A stretch of DNA of 64,000 nucleotides from NCBI RefSeq assembly GCF_038446955.1, contig NZ_CP151803.1:1178001-1242000 (forward strand). The letters run 5' to 3'. Each line of letters begins with the position of its first letter. Position 1 is the stretch's first letter. Positions 29,131 to 38,122 of this stretch are shown here, piece by piece. The translations under genes and the position numbers were made by a program. The notes beneath the pieces were generated by a model that saw only the letters and a program-made list of their open reading frames with translations, ran no database searches and was not told where the DNA came from. The DNA is from Pedobacter sp. FW305-3-2-15-E-R2A2 (GTDB lineage: Bacteria > Bacteroidota > Bacteroidia > Sphingobacteriales > Sphingobacteriaceae).

Positions 29131-29709
29131 ATGGAAACTAACAATGGAATACCTGCCTTTTACGCCAGTACAAATGAAGAATGGCGCAACTGGCTGGAGG
29201 AAAACGGAGCCAGAGAGAAAGCGGTTTGTCTGATTCTTTATCATAAGAAAAGCAACACTCCCTGTATTGATTACAAGGAGTCCATTGAACAAGCCTTATG
29301 TTTCGGATGGATCGACAGTAAAGCAAATAAACGGAATGAAGAAAGCAGCTACCTGCAATTTACCCCAAGGAAACCAAAGAGCAACTGGAGTAATGTAAAC
29401 AAGGAGCGGGTGGCGAGAATGACTGCACAGGGCTTAATGAGACCAGCCGGACAGGTGATGATCGATCTTGCTAAAGCCAATGGCAGCTGGGATATTCTTG
29501 GGGATGCCCAGAATGCCATCATTCCCTGGGACCTGCAAAAAATGTTCGACAAGAATTCCCTGGCATTCGAGAATTTTCAGCGTTTTTCCCCTTCTTCCAG
29601 GCGGATGATTCTGGAATGGATTACCAAGGCAAAAAAAGAAGAAACAAGAGAAAAGAGAATTGTGCAGACGGTAGAACTTGCCGCTAAAAATATAAAAGCA
29701 AATCATTAA
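29131..29709 (+). CDS. YdeI/OmpD-associated family protein
   Basis: 192 aa from the ATG at 29131. Diagnostic segments are FYASTNEEWRNWLEENGAREKAVCLILYHKK, SIEQALCFGWIDSKANKRNEESSYLQFTPRKPKSNWS and a C-terminal IDLAKANGSWDIL ... FQRFSPSSRRMILEWITKAKKEETR. The family (bacteriocin-protection YdeI type) has poorly known biochemistry. Cytosolic. Alone in its transcript. Confidence 0.85.
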   Translation: METNNGIPAFYASTNEEWRNWLEENGAREKAVCLILYHKKSNTPCIDYKESIEQALCFGWIDSKANKRNEESSYLQFTPRKPKSNWSNVNKERVARMTAQGLMRPAGQVMIDLAKANGSWDILGDAQNAIIPWDLQKMFDKNSLAFENFQRFSPSSRRMILEWITKAKKEETREKRIVQTVELAAKNIKANH

Positions 29710-29782
29710 ATGGGATTTATAGCGATAATTTACTATTTAAGCTCAAATAGTAGTATTTTCACGCTATCCATTCTGTTGTTTT

Positions 29783-31660
29783 ATGTTCAAACGCCTTGTC
29801 TTGATTTTTCTATTGACGATGGTCTTCCTGTTGGATGCCGGCAGGGGTTTTTCGCAGATTGCAGAACTCAGTAAACTGGAGTCAAACCTTCCCCTGATCA
29901 AAGACAGCATCAGATATGTCAATACATTGAACCGTATTGCCATGCTTTCTCACCTTCGGTATCGGGATTCCTGCCTTTATTATGCACGGAAAGCAAAACA
30001 AATATCCCTTAGGCTAAATTACAGAAAAGGGATTGCTGATGCGAAGAATTGCGAAGCCATTTATTACGTATCACTGAATAATTACCTGTCTGCGAAATAT
30101 TTTAATGATGCACTACAGCTCTACAGATCGATAGATGATCAGGAGAATGTTTGTCAGGTATTGATGAATATCGGCGTTTTGATCTCCATCAATAAAGACG
30201 ACCGGAGATCTCTGGAATATCTGAGCCAGGCTTTCGAAAAGAGTAAATCATTGAAAAATGATTCTATCCGGTCGATTGTCATCAGTAACCTGCTCGATCT
30301 CGATAAAAGTATTAAACCAGCACGTTTTAATGCGTTATCTGAAGAAGGGATGCGGATTGCTGAAAAATATAAAGACGACCGTATGGTGCTTTACTACGAA
30401 GTCAGCGCCGGACAACGGCTTTATCAGCAAGGGGAAAAGGAGAAGGGGCTGGCGATTCTGTTGCGGTCATTACATAAAGCGGATAGCCTGGGAATGGAGA
30501 ATGTGAAAGTTTGGATTTACGATCCCTTAAGTGATATGATGCTGGATCAGGGCAAATATGATCAGGGAATGAATTATCTGAAGCGGGGATTGGAGGAATC
30601 CGGGAAATTTGGTTATGCGGAATTCTACCTCACTTTTGCAGAGAAATTATATCAGCATTACAAGCAACATAACGAACCGGAGAAAGCCTATCATTATATT
30701 TCTCTTTTACTCTCAAAGCAGGATAGTATTGCTGGGGCGGCAGACAAGTCCGGATATAACTACCTGAATTACGCCCTGCGTGAAAATGAGAATGAAGAAC
30801 TTAAAGGTAAAGTGGGTTCGAGAAGAAAAACAATTGCCTTGCTGGGCGGTCTATTTGCACTCAGTGTGGCATTGTTGTTTTTTGTATATCGCTCATTGAT
30901 GAATAAAAGACAACATGTCAAGGTTCAGCAGAAGCTCCATGATGTCGCTCTGCAGCAAAATGCAACGTTGCAAAAAACGAATCACTTCAATACGATGCTG
31001 ATTTCAGTGATTGCCCATGATGTCAGGCAGCCGTTCAGTACAATTGTGATGCTGGCCAGTGTTTTTAATGATGATGTCGACCTGCTGTCTGAAGAGGAGA
31101 AACTGGGGATCATGAAAGAGCTGGCGGAGACTTCTCAAAAGAGTCTTTCTTTTATGGACGGATTGTTGGAATGGATCAAATCCAAGAAAACGGGTTTTGA
31201 GTACCAGCCGGAAAAACTACAGATCAAAGACCTGATTATTGAAGCGAATACTTTCTTTAAGATTGCCCAGGAGAAGAAAAATATAAAGCTGACCGGGAAT
31301 ATACCGGAGCAGACAACTGTTCTTGCGCATAAACAGATGTTGCTTTTCATCCTGCGGAATATCCTGAATAATGCGACTAAATTCTCGCCGGTAGGTGGAT
31401 CGATCGCTATAGATTCCATCATAGATGACGGAAATATGCGCATCGCGATTCAGGATCAGGGGCCAGGAATGAGCCAGAAACAGCTCGATCAGCTTTTTAG
31501 TGCCGGATCAGGAGATCAGGAGCAAAATGAAAATAACGGGGCAGGGCTGGCTTTGAGCATTTCTTATGAGATGGCCATAATTATGAATGCAAAGATCTCC
31601 GTGATCAGCGAACCGGAGCAGGGCACTACCTTTTACATTTCATTGAAAAATAGCAGTTAA
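29783..31660 (+). CDS. TPR-domain sensor histidine kinase
   Basis: 625 aa. Signal peptide (LIFLLTMVFLLDAGRGFS-Q), then about 300 aa of periplasmic TPR helices (for example YLSAKYFNDALQLYRSIDDQENVCQVLMNIG). One membrane helix follows near 350-370 (IALLGGLFALSVALLFFVYRSL), then a short coiled coil. The HisKA box is VIAHDVRQPFSTIVMLA; the HATPase domain has LRNILNNATKFSPVGG, DQGPGMSQKQLDQLF and GAGLALSISYEMA. No adjacent response regulator, so it is an orphan. Confidence 0.9.
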   Translation: MFKRLVLIFLLTMVFLLDAGRGFSQIAELSKLESNLPLIKDSIRYVNTLNRIAMLSHLRYRDSCLYYARKAKQISLRLNYRKGIADAKNCEAIYYVSLNNYLSAKYFNDALQLYRSIDDQENVCQVLMNIGVLISINKDDRRSLEYLSQAFEKSKSLKNDSIRSIVISNLLDLDKSIKPARFNALSEEGMRIAEKYKDDRMVLYYEVSAGQRLYQQGEKEKGLAILLRSLHKADSLGMENVKVWIYDPLSDMMLDQGKYDQGMNYLKRGLEESGKFGYAEFYLTFAEKLYQHYKQHNEPEKAYHYISLLLSKQDSIAGAADKSGYNYLNYALRENENEELKGKVGSRRKTIALLGGLFALSVALLFFVYRSLMNKRQHVKVQQKLHDVALQQNATLQKTNHFNTMLISVIAHDVRQPFSTIVMLASVFNDDVDLLSEEEKLGIMKELAETSQKSLSFMDGLLEWIKSKKTGFEYQPEKLQIKDLIIEANTFFKIAQEKKNIKLTGNIPEQTTVLAHKQMLLFILRNILNNATKFSPVGGSIAIDSIIDDGNMRIAIQDQGPGMSQKQLDQLFSAGSGDQEQNENNGAGLALSISYEMAIIMNAKISVISEPEQGTTFYISLKNSS

Positions 31661-31747
31661 AAAGAGCGCGAAATGTAGAAAGCGTTGAAACAAGATTTCG
31701 GATATCCGCTATTTATGATGAAAAGATAATCCAGGGTTTGTCCAATT

Positions 31748-32230
31748 TCATTTCCGCCTGCTTTCATGATCTGTAAAGAGAAAATAGAACATGGCTTTTA
31801 CCGGTTGGGTCATCAGTCTGGTTCCGTTAACCCATGCAGAAAGGCTGCCTTTTTCGATACCTGTATCCGCCACAATGTCTTCAATCTGAATCTGATATTT
31901 TTCCATTTTTTTCTGGATCCATTTCGCATCTACTACATCTACCAAAACTGGGCTGTAAATCAATGGTTGCACAGCAATGACCGGTTTTTCCGGTAATACG
32001 CTAAACAGATTTCTGGTCAGCTCGATCAGCTTTACTTCGTCCGCATAATTTCCGGAAAGGTGTTTGTCTTGTTTGGTTCTGATCATTAATCCATTGGCAT
32101 CTGAAGAAACCACCTGGAAGGAAATATTGGAATGTCGCAAATATAACCTCGCACCGGCTTCCAGTTTAGCTAAATCCTTGGCATCCACTCTTCCGGCAAG
32201 CTTCTCTATATGTTTAATCGTATTTGTCAT
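31748..32230 (-). CDS. hypothetical protein with C-terminal HTH-like segment
   Basis: 160 aa from the ATG at 32230 (MTNTIKHIEKLAG); the longer frame adds an unlikely 27-residue lead. The N-terminal ~95 aa is unknown. The C-terminus, KYQIQIEDIVADTGIEKGSLSAWVNGTRLMTQPVKAMFYFLF, looks like an XRE/lambda-repressor-type helix-turn-helix. It may be a small regulator or phage-related protein. No neighbour shows its role. Confidence 0.6.
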   Translation of the reverse strand: MTNTIKHIEKLAGRVDAKDLAKLEAGARLYLRHSNISFQVVSSDANGLMIRTKQDKHLSGNYADEVKLIELTRNLFSVLPEKPVIAVQPLIYSPVLVDVVDAKWIQKKMEKYQIQIEDIVADTGIEKGSLSAWVNGTRLMTQPVKAMFYFLFTDHESRRK

Positions 32231-32455
32231 GAGTTTTTTCTTAAAACAGAGCGCTGCCTTTTCATTACGGAAAAGGGGAACAGGTTGAAAATACGAAACG
32301 TTTTCCTTCATTTCACCTTTTAGGTCAAGAATGTTTTTTAAGCAATTGACCCAAAAAGATATCCATTTTCTGATTATCAGCTTATTAGCGGCTATTTTTC
32401 GCAGCTAGTCTCATTATGTTGCAAAATACCGCAATTAAATTAGGTTTTTATTGCA

Positions 32456-32463
32456 TATATTTG
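32456..32463 (+). promoter_or_regulatory. -7 promoter box of MFS gene
   Basis: TATATTTG fits the Bacteroidota -7 consensus TAnnTTTG and is followed by a start codon at 32485. No clear -33 TTTG is seen upstream. It supports a start downstream of the longest open frame (32416). Confidence 0.5.
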
Positions 32464-32484
32464 CAGGTGATAAGCCTGATCATT

Positions 32485-33642
32485 ATGGATCAGATCCAAA
32501 ATATTTCAATGAAACAACATTCTTCAAAAGTGATACGTGCGGCAGTGGCTGCTATGTTTTTTATGACCGGCTTATGCTTTTCAAGCTGGGCATCGCGTAT
32601 TGCGACCATACAACAAAAGCTTTCCCTATCGGATGCCGAATTAGGTGGTGTATTGTTTGCATTGCCTGTTGGATTGATGTTGTCATTGCCATTGTCGGGC
32701 TGGGCAGTAACCAAAATTGGGAGCCGCCGGCTTCTTGCGGTTGCTTTGATCACTTATGGTCTGATGCTGATCACACTTGGCGCAGCTACGGAGGTTTACC
32801 AGCTCGTGATTTGCCTGGTGCTCTTTGGGTTGGCGAGCAATGCCACGAATATATCGGTGAATACACAGGCAGTCGCTACGGAAGCTTTATATAAGAAACC
32901 TATTATGGCTTCCTTTCATGGTTTATGGAGCATGGCGGGCTTTATCGGAGCAGGGATCGGAACTTTAATGATCGGTCAGAACATTAGCCCGATGCCGCAT
33001 TTTATGATCATCGCTGTCATTACGACCCTTTCTGTTATATTTTGCTGGTCTTACCTGCACAATGACAAGAACCCGGTAAAAACAGGTGCTGCCTTTGCCA
33101 TTCCGGATAAATCTCTGCTTACATTGGGATTAATTGCCTTCTGTTCTATGGTTTGCGAGGGGGCAATGTTTGATTGGAGTGTCATTTATTTTAAGAAGAT
33201 TGTGCTTGCAGAAAAGGCCTGGATGGCCGCTGGTTATACCGCCTTTATGTGTACTATGGCGATGGGGCGTTTTGTAGCGGATCGTTTTGCGGCCCGTTTT
33301 GGATTGAAAAGGACCTTACAAGTTAGCGGGATATTGACTACCCTGGGTTTGCTGATCGCTGTAATCTTTCCAACACTGACGACCGCAATTATCGGATTTA
33401 TGCTCGTTGGTGCGGGTGTCTCTTCTGTGGTACCTATGGTGTATAGCGCCGCAGGGAAATCAACAACGATGTCGCCGGGAGCAGCAATTGCCGCAGTTTC
33501 GACGATCAGTTTTGTTGGCTTCCTGATTGGGCCACCTGTGATTGGTTTCCTTGCAGGAGCATTTACTTTAAAAGTCTCCTTTATGTTTATTGCTTTGATG
33601 GGTGCCAGCGTTGTAATCTTATCTACCAGGGCAAAACTCTAA
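32485..33642 (+). CDS. MFS transporter (YbjJ/FucP-like)
   Basis: 385 aa from the ATG at 32485, chosen because the -7 box at 32456 leaves no room for the earlier start; an ATG at 32509 is also possible. Twelve membrane helices. LCFSSWASRIATIQQKLSLSDAELGGVLFALPVG and the loop VTKIGSRRLL are typical of this MFS branch, as is NVSVNTQAVATE-like text near residue 120 (ISVNTQAVATEALYKKPIMASFHGLWSMAGFIG). The substrate is unknown, perhaps a sugar or a small acid. It ends convergent with, and 4 bases into, the metallophosphoesterase gene. Confidence 0.85.
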   Translation: MDQIQNISMKQHSSKVIRAAVAAMFFMTGLCFSSWASRIATIQQKLSLSDAELGGVLFALPVGLMLSLPLSGWAVTKIGSRRLLAVALITYGLMLITLGAATEVYQLVICLVLFGLASNATNISVNTQAVATEALYKKPIMASFHGLWSMAGFIGAGIGTLMIGQNISPMPHFMIIAVITTLSVIFCWSYLHNDKNPVKTGAAFAIPDKSLLTLGLIAFCSMVCEGAMFDWSVIYFKKIVLAEKAWMAAGYTAFMCTMAMGRFVADRFAARFGLKRTLQVSGILTTLGLLIAVIFPTLTTAIIGFMLVGAGVSSVVPMVYSAAGKSTTMSPGAAIAAVSTISFVGFLIGPPVIGFLAGAFTLKVSFMFIALMGASVVILSTRAKL

Positions 33643-34547
33643 TAATTGACATAACGCTCTTCAAATCTACCATCTGCATATAAATCAATCAGACCATAGC
33701 CGGGCGCAGTTTCTCTTTTATTGCCTTTCCACCAGGCGCCACTTACCGCGCCGTTGCAGAGGTAGGTGACCTCGTTATACGTGACCTTATCTCTGAGATG
33801 GATGTGTCCGCTCAGACAGAGTTTAACGTTTGGATACTGATGAAACAACCTGATGATTTTTGCAGTATCGGTATGCATATCTCCACCCAGCATTTCCCAT
33901 TTATTTACCACATCGTCTTCTATCATTAAGGTAGCAGTCAGGATCGGAATGTGCGACATGATAAGTACCGGGGTATTTGCTTTGGTTTGCCGAAGCTCGT
34001 TTTCCAGCCAATGAAACTGTTCTTCTCCAAGCTTACCAATGTACCAGGTCTGATCGATGTCCAGATGGACACTGTCGAGCACAATAAACTTCCAGCCGCT
34101 TTTCATGAAACTGTAATAGGGTTTGGACAGTTGCAGCTGGTCCATCGCGTACTTCTTCCCATAGATGGTTTGTCCTTTATTGTCTTCATCCCACCAGATG
34201 TCATGGTTTCCAAGACAGTATTGAACCGGGATGCTGCATTCTTCTTTCCATAAGCGGTGGGTTAATTTCCATTGCGCATCAATGGCATTGATCTGCTCTT
34301 TGTTCATGTCAAATACGATATCTCCGCCATTTAGGATGAGTTCCACTTTTGGGGATTGCTGCTGAACATGATGCAAACATTTCGCATATTTTGCAGGGGC
34401 ATCAAAATCATTTTTTAAATGCACATCTGTAAGGTGTGCAATTCTTAAAACGGGCGCGGTTGCTGCCGGACTTTTGCTGAACGCTGTAAAGGGAGATAGG
34501 AGGATACCGCCAATGCCTATATTTTTGAGTGCTGATCTTCTGTTCAT
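33639..34547 (-). CDS. Tat-exported metallophosphoesterase
   Basis: 302 aa from the ATG at 34547. The Tat-type signal MNRRSALKNIGIGGILLSP is followed by the calcineurin-like core: LRIAHLTDVHL (metal site D-x-H), LNGGDIVFD, YCLGNHDIWWDE (GNHD), VLIMSHIPI (H) and KLCLSGHIHLRDKV (GHxH). It probably hydrolyses a phosphate ester in the periplasm. Its last bases overlap the end of the MFS gene on the other strand. Confidence 0.88.
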   Translation of the reverse strand: MNRRSALKNIGIGGILLSPFTAFSKSPAATAPVLRIAHLTDVHLKNDFDAPAKYAKCLHHVQQQSPKVELILNGGDIVFDMNKEQINAIDAQWKLTHRLWKEECSIPVQYCLGNHDIWWDEDNKGQTIYGKKYAMDQLQLSKPYYSFMKSGWKFIVLDSVHLDIDQTWYIGKLGEEQFHWLENELRQTKANTPVLIMSHIPILTATLMIEDDVVNKWEMLGGDMHTDTAKIIRLFHQYPNVKLCLSGHIHLRDKVTYNEVTYLCNGAVSGAWWKGNKRETAPGYGLIDLYADGRFEERYVNY

Positions 34548-34673
34548 GAACAGCAAAAATAAGGCAGTTCTTTTTCCCTTTTAGCAGATACTGTATTATG
34601 AATATATTAAGGTTTTTCTGTTGAATAGGGGCAAAAGCCCCTGAAGGGCTCTTGCGGAATGACTGGAATTCTT

Positions 34674-34937
34674 CTAAAGGCCTGGCTCTGCCGGCTGAAG
34701 TACTTTGTTGCAGGGAACATTGTAGGCTACACCGCCATTGAATGAACCGGGATGCGATGTTAAGTACCAGTTTCTTAAAGCAGCAGTGGCGAAATAAATG
34801 GTATTTCCCGCATTATAGGCTACATAAGCAGTCATTGTACAAGCGAGCGTAGTGGCCGGTTTAACAGGAGCCGTTTTCGGTGTTGCGGTTGCTGCAAAGC
34901 CAAGGCCGAGCATACCAATGATCATTAGTTGTTTCAT
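34674..34937 (-). CDS. small secreted protein, hypothetical
   Basis: 87 aa with a signal peptide (MKQLMIIGMLGLGFAATA) and a mature part of ~65 aa. It has two Cys, in TTLACTMTAYVAYNAG and YNVPCNKVLQ, that may form a disulfide. No family recognised. Upstream (34938-35300) is a 360-bp AT-rich spacer. Confidence 0.5.
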   Translation of the reverse strand: MKQLMIIGMLGLGFAATATPKTAPVKPATTLACTMTAYVAYNAGNTIYFATAALRNWYLTSHPGSFNGGVAYNVPCNKVLQPAEPGL

Positions 34938-35300
34938 GTTTTAGGATGATTAGGTTAGTTTCGTTAATCTACTGTAATATCAGTTAATTTTGTTTTTAAA
35001 TTTCGCAAACGGTATGTTTTTATTTTTTAACGGTAGATGAAATGCTTTTTTCGTTATTTTTATGTTTTTCATAGCTTTGTGAGTTTGTGGGAAATTCACT
35101 TCTGCTGACTTTACACTTTCTAAATTGGATTGTTTGAATTGTGTAATTTTATAAAACCATTAAAAGGCGGTTATGAGTTGTTTTAACTGATGTTGGTACT
35201 TTTGTGTCGATTGCAAGACTGCGTTTTCATTGATTTTCGTAAGTATATGTTTGAATATCATAATTTGGGCTCCCGGGAAATTGTTAATTTTGTGGCGTCT
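34938..35300. other. AT-rich intergenic spacer with a possible promoter
   Basis: Between the small secreted protein and the Bcr-type MFS gene. TACTTTTG at 35197-35204 fits the -7 consensus, with TTG at 35178-35180 near the -33 place. It would give a ~90-nt leader to the MFS gene. I see no gene or RNA structure I can name. Confidence 0.35.
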
Positions 35301-36539
35301 ATGATTACGATTACATCCAAAACAAAAGAAATAAAAGAAAGCCATCAGGGCATTGCTACGCTTTTGGCTTTCGCATTACTGCCTTTATCCGGCTTTGCCA
35401 CCGATATTTATATTCCATCTTTACCTACGATGGCAGGGGAGATGCAGGTGAGCAGTATCCAGGTTCAGCTTACCCTGAGTATTTTTCTAATCAGCTATGG
35501 AATCTCCCAGTTATTTATAGGAAGTGTGCTGGACAGCTTTGGGCGGTATAAAGTGTGTCTGGTTTCTCTGCTGATCTTTGCTGCTGCCAGTATGGTGATT
35601 GCGGTGACGCATAATATCTACCTTATTTATGTCATGCGCGTCATCCACGGCCTTACCGTAGGTGCCATTGTGGTGGCTAAACGTGCTTACTTTGTAGATT
35701 TGTTTAGTGGTGATAAGCTGAAACATTATTTAAGTTTATTTTCGATCATATGGTCTACCGGACCTATTGTCGCGCCTTTTGTTGGCGGATATCTGCAAAC
35801 GGTCTTTGGCTGGGAGTCTAACTTTTACTTTTTAGCAGGATTTGCATTGGTATTTGCCATTTTGGAATTGATCTATAGCGGGGAAACATTGGTTCATTTT
35901 ACCGAATTCCGCTTCCGTAAGATTGTAGATATCTATGTCAATATGATCAAAACCGCCAGTTTTACATTGGGTATTGTGATGCTGGGCTTAGCCTATTGTA
36001 TGGTCATGGTGTATAACATGACCGGACCTTTTATCATTGAGCATCATTTAGAACTTTCGCCCGTTATTGCCGGATATAGTTCTCTCGTTCTGGGATTTGC
36101 CTGGATGGTAGGTGGTTTTATTGGAAAGGCAACCATCAATAAACCCTTTTTCAGAAGGCTGGTGGTAAATGTGGGCATGCAACTTGTATTTGTTGCTTTA
36201 ATGATCTTCAGTTTGCAATTTATCACCAATTTATATTCCCTGATCTTTTTTGCTTTTATCATTCATATTGGTGCTGGATATACCTTCAATAATTACTTTA
36301 CTTTCTGCTTGGGTAAATTCCCTAAAAATGCAGGTATTGCCGGCGGACTTACAGGCGGAATCACTTATGTAATTGTTTCTTTTTTAAGCTACGGTATTGT
36401 AAATGTTGTTCCTGCTAAAGATGAAAGAAACCTGAGCTATAGCTACCTGATCCTCATTTTATTGTCGATCATAGTAATGTTTGTGATCTTTAAAATGAAC
36501 AAAAAAGATAACAAGGCGGCAGCAGAAGCCGCTGTATAG
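35301..36539 (+). CDS. Bcr/CflA-type MFS drug-efflux transporter
   Basis: 412 aa from the ATG at 35301 (MITITSKTKEIKE); the longer frame lacks a sensible N-terminus. Twelve helices. FALLPLSGFATDIYIPSLPTMAGEMQVSSIQVQLTLSIFLISYGISQLFIGSVLDSFGRYKV is the Bcr/CflA signature (DIYLPAFP-like), with the MFS loop DSFGRYK. IHGLTVGAIVVAKRAYFVD follows. It likely exports small drugs. Monocistronic, followed 51 bp later by an AraC gene on the same strand. Confidence 0.88.
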   Translation: MITITSKTKEIKESHQGIATLLAFALLPLSGFATDIYIPSLPTMAGEMQVSSIQVQLTLSIFLISYGISQLFIGSVLDSFGRYKVCLVSLLIFAAASMVIAVTHNIYLIYVMRVIHGLTVGAIVVAKRAYFVDLFSGDKLKHYLSLFSIIWSTGPIVAPFVGGYLQTVFGWESNFYFLAGFALVFAILELIYSGETLVHFTEFRFRKIVDIYVNMIKTASFTLGIVMLGLAYCMVMVYNMTGPFIIEHHLELSPVIAGYSSLVLGFAWMVGGFIGKATINKPFFRRLVVNVGMQLVFVALMIFSLQFITNLYSLIFFAFIIHIGAGYTFNNYFTFCLGKFPKNAGIAGGLTGGITYVIVSFLSYGIVNVVPAKDERNLSYSYLILILLSIIVMFVIFKMNKKDNKAAAEAAV

Positions 36540-36590
36540 GAAAGCAACAAATCCCGGAAAAGCCTATCTTAGCAGAGATTATCTCCAGCT

Positions 36591-37412
36591 ATGGCTTTAA
36601 GTAATATCCATAAGATCAGAAATTTGTTTCATCCGGTTCAACCTACAACCGGCATCGGGAGCGGACCTGTAACTTATCGGGAGTTTCTGCCGGATATTGG
36701 GCTTCAGGATTTTATTTACTGTTACTGGCAATTGAAATCCGAGCTGCATTTAGCAGAGGCTTACCCTTATCGGGTGGTGGCAGATGGCTGTATTGATATC
36801 TTCTTTGAATTGGATAATCCTGGAGCAAATTACCTGATGGGTCTGAGCAGTTGTTATACTGAATTTCAGTTGAATAATAGTTTTAATTACATCGGGATCC
36901 GGTTTCTTCCGACAAAATTCACCCAGCTTTATGGAATCAGTGCCGCTGAGCTCACTGATCTCTGCGAACCAATGGAACAGGTTCTGCCTGAAACTTCCTC
37001 ATTTATCAGGGATAACTTTTCCACAGAAATGGGAGCAACGGGAATTGTTAACTTGTTGGACGACTATTTTTTGAATCTTTTACAACATTCCAGACTAAAA
37101 AATGATAGCCGGATTGCACATGCAATGGAGATCATATTGCAAAGTGCAGGGGTCTTAAATGTGGAAAGAGACTTGGATGTAGGATTAAGTCCGAGGCAAC
37201 TGAGCCGGCTTTTTGAATATTATACAGGAGATACGGTGAAGAGTTTTAGTAAAATTGTCCGTTTCCAGAATTATATCCGAAAGCAATCGGCATCAGGAAG
37301 TCCGGAACAAGGGCAACATTACCTCGATGCCGGATATTACGATCAGGCACATTTTATTAAGGAGTTTAAAAGGCTTTATGGCACTACCCCTTTTAAAGCG
37401 TTTTCCGGCTAA
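36591..37412 (+). CDS. AraC-family regulator with N-terminal DUF6597-like domain
   Basis: 273 aa. The N-terminal domain has YREFLPDIGLQDFIYCYWQLKSE, VVADGCIDIFFELD and FNYIGIRFLPTKF, the usual DUF6597 lead. A C-terminal AraC helix-turn-helix pair follows, from ERDLDVGLSPRQLSRLFEYYTGDTVKSFSKIVRFQNYI to YYDQAHFIKEFKRLYGTTPFKAF. Possibly controls its flanking genes (MFS before, VOC protein after). Confidence 0.87.
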   Translation: MALSNIHKIRNLFHPVQPTTGIGSGPVTYREFLPDIGLQDFIYCYWQLKSELHLAEAYPYRVVADGCIDIFFELDNPGANYLMGLSSCYTEFQLNNSFNYIGIRFLPTKFTQLYGISAAELTDLCEPMEQVLPETSSFIRDNFSTEMGATGIVNLLDDYFLNLLQHSRLKNDSRIAHAMEIILQSAGVLNVERDLDVGLSPRQLSRLFEYYTGDTVKSFSKIVRFQNYIRKQSASGSPEQGQHYLDAGYYDQAHFIKEFKRLYGTTPFKAFSG

Positions 37413-37478
37413 GTTGTCCATTTTTTACAATTTTTGCTTTGATCAGGGGATTAGATTTGTGGTTAATAATTAGCCATT

Positions 37479-37955
37479 ATGAAAAGATCAACTATCCTAT
37501 TTACCATGGTCCTGTTTTGCTGCTTTCAGCCGGGATTGTCTATTGCTCAACAACTTAAATCACCACGGAAAATGAAATTAAACGCAGGAATTGTAACCAG
37601 TAAACTGACCGAAACAAAAGCATTTTATACCCATCTTCTGGGGTTTGGGGTTAGCTTTGAAAATGATTTTTACCTCCTTCTTCATACGCCGGGAAAACAG
37701 GCGGAGTTGAGTTTTTTACTTCCCGGACACGCCTCTCAGCAACCTTTATTCCATCCGGTTTTTCAAGGGCAGGGGATGTACCTTACCATTGAAGTAGAAG
37801 ATGTGGACCTGATCTATCAGGAACTGAAAAAGAAAAAAGTGGATATAAAGATCGATATCCGGAATGAGCCATGGGGCGATCGTCATTTTGCCATTACAGA
37901 TCCAAATGGAATCGCCATTGATATCGTAAAATATACCGATCCTGAAAAGCCCTGA
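37479..37955 (+). CDS. VOC (glyoxalase/dioxygenase fold) protein, exported
   Basis: 158 aa with a signal peptide (CCFQPGLSIA-QQ) and one VOC domain: LNAGIVTSKLTETKAFYTHLLGFGVSFEND, GMYLTIEVEDVDLIYQELKKKKVDI and DRHFAITDPNGIAIDIVKY. An exported VOC protein is uncommon. Metal ligands are incomplete, so a binding role is as likely as catalysis. It follows the AraC gene by 66 bp. Confidence 0.83.
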   Translation: MKRSTILFTMVLFCCFQPGLSIAQQLKSPRKMKLNAGIVTSKLTETKAFYTHLLGFGVSFENDFYLLLHTPGKQAELSFLLPGHASQQPLFHPVFQGQGMYLTIEVEDVDLIYQELKKKKVDIKIDIRNEPWGDRHFAITDPNGIAIDIVKYTDPEKP

Positions 37956-38122
37956 TCTTTTCAATATTTGAAATTTCTGCACTGCATTCGAATCCAAAAC
38001 CTATCTTGTATCTGAAATACTGAAGCATTAAGTGACCTGAACTTATCTTGCATTTAATACTTGGCATAAATACTGCTAAAGGTATTTTTCTCTACTATAA
38101 ATTGATTGATCATATGATTTTA

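Noticed and set aside
34620..34650. GGGGC/GCCCC hairpin after the small secreted protein gene
   Set aside because: Short stem with no U run; too weak to call a terminator.
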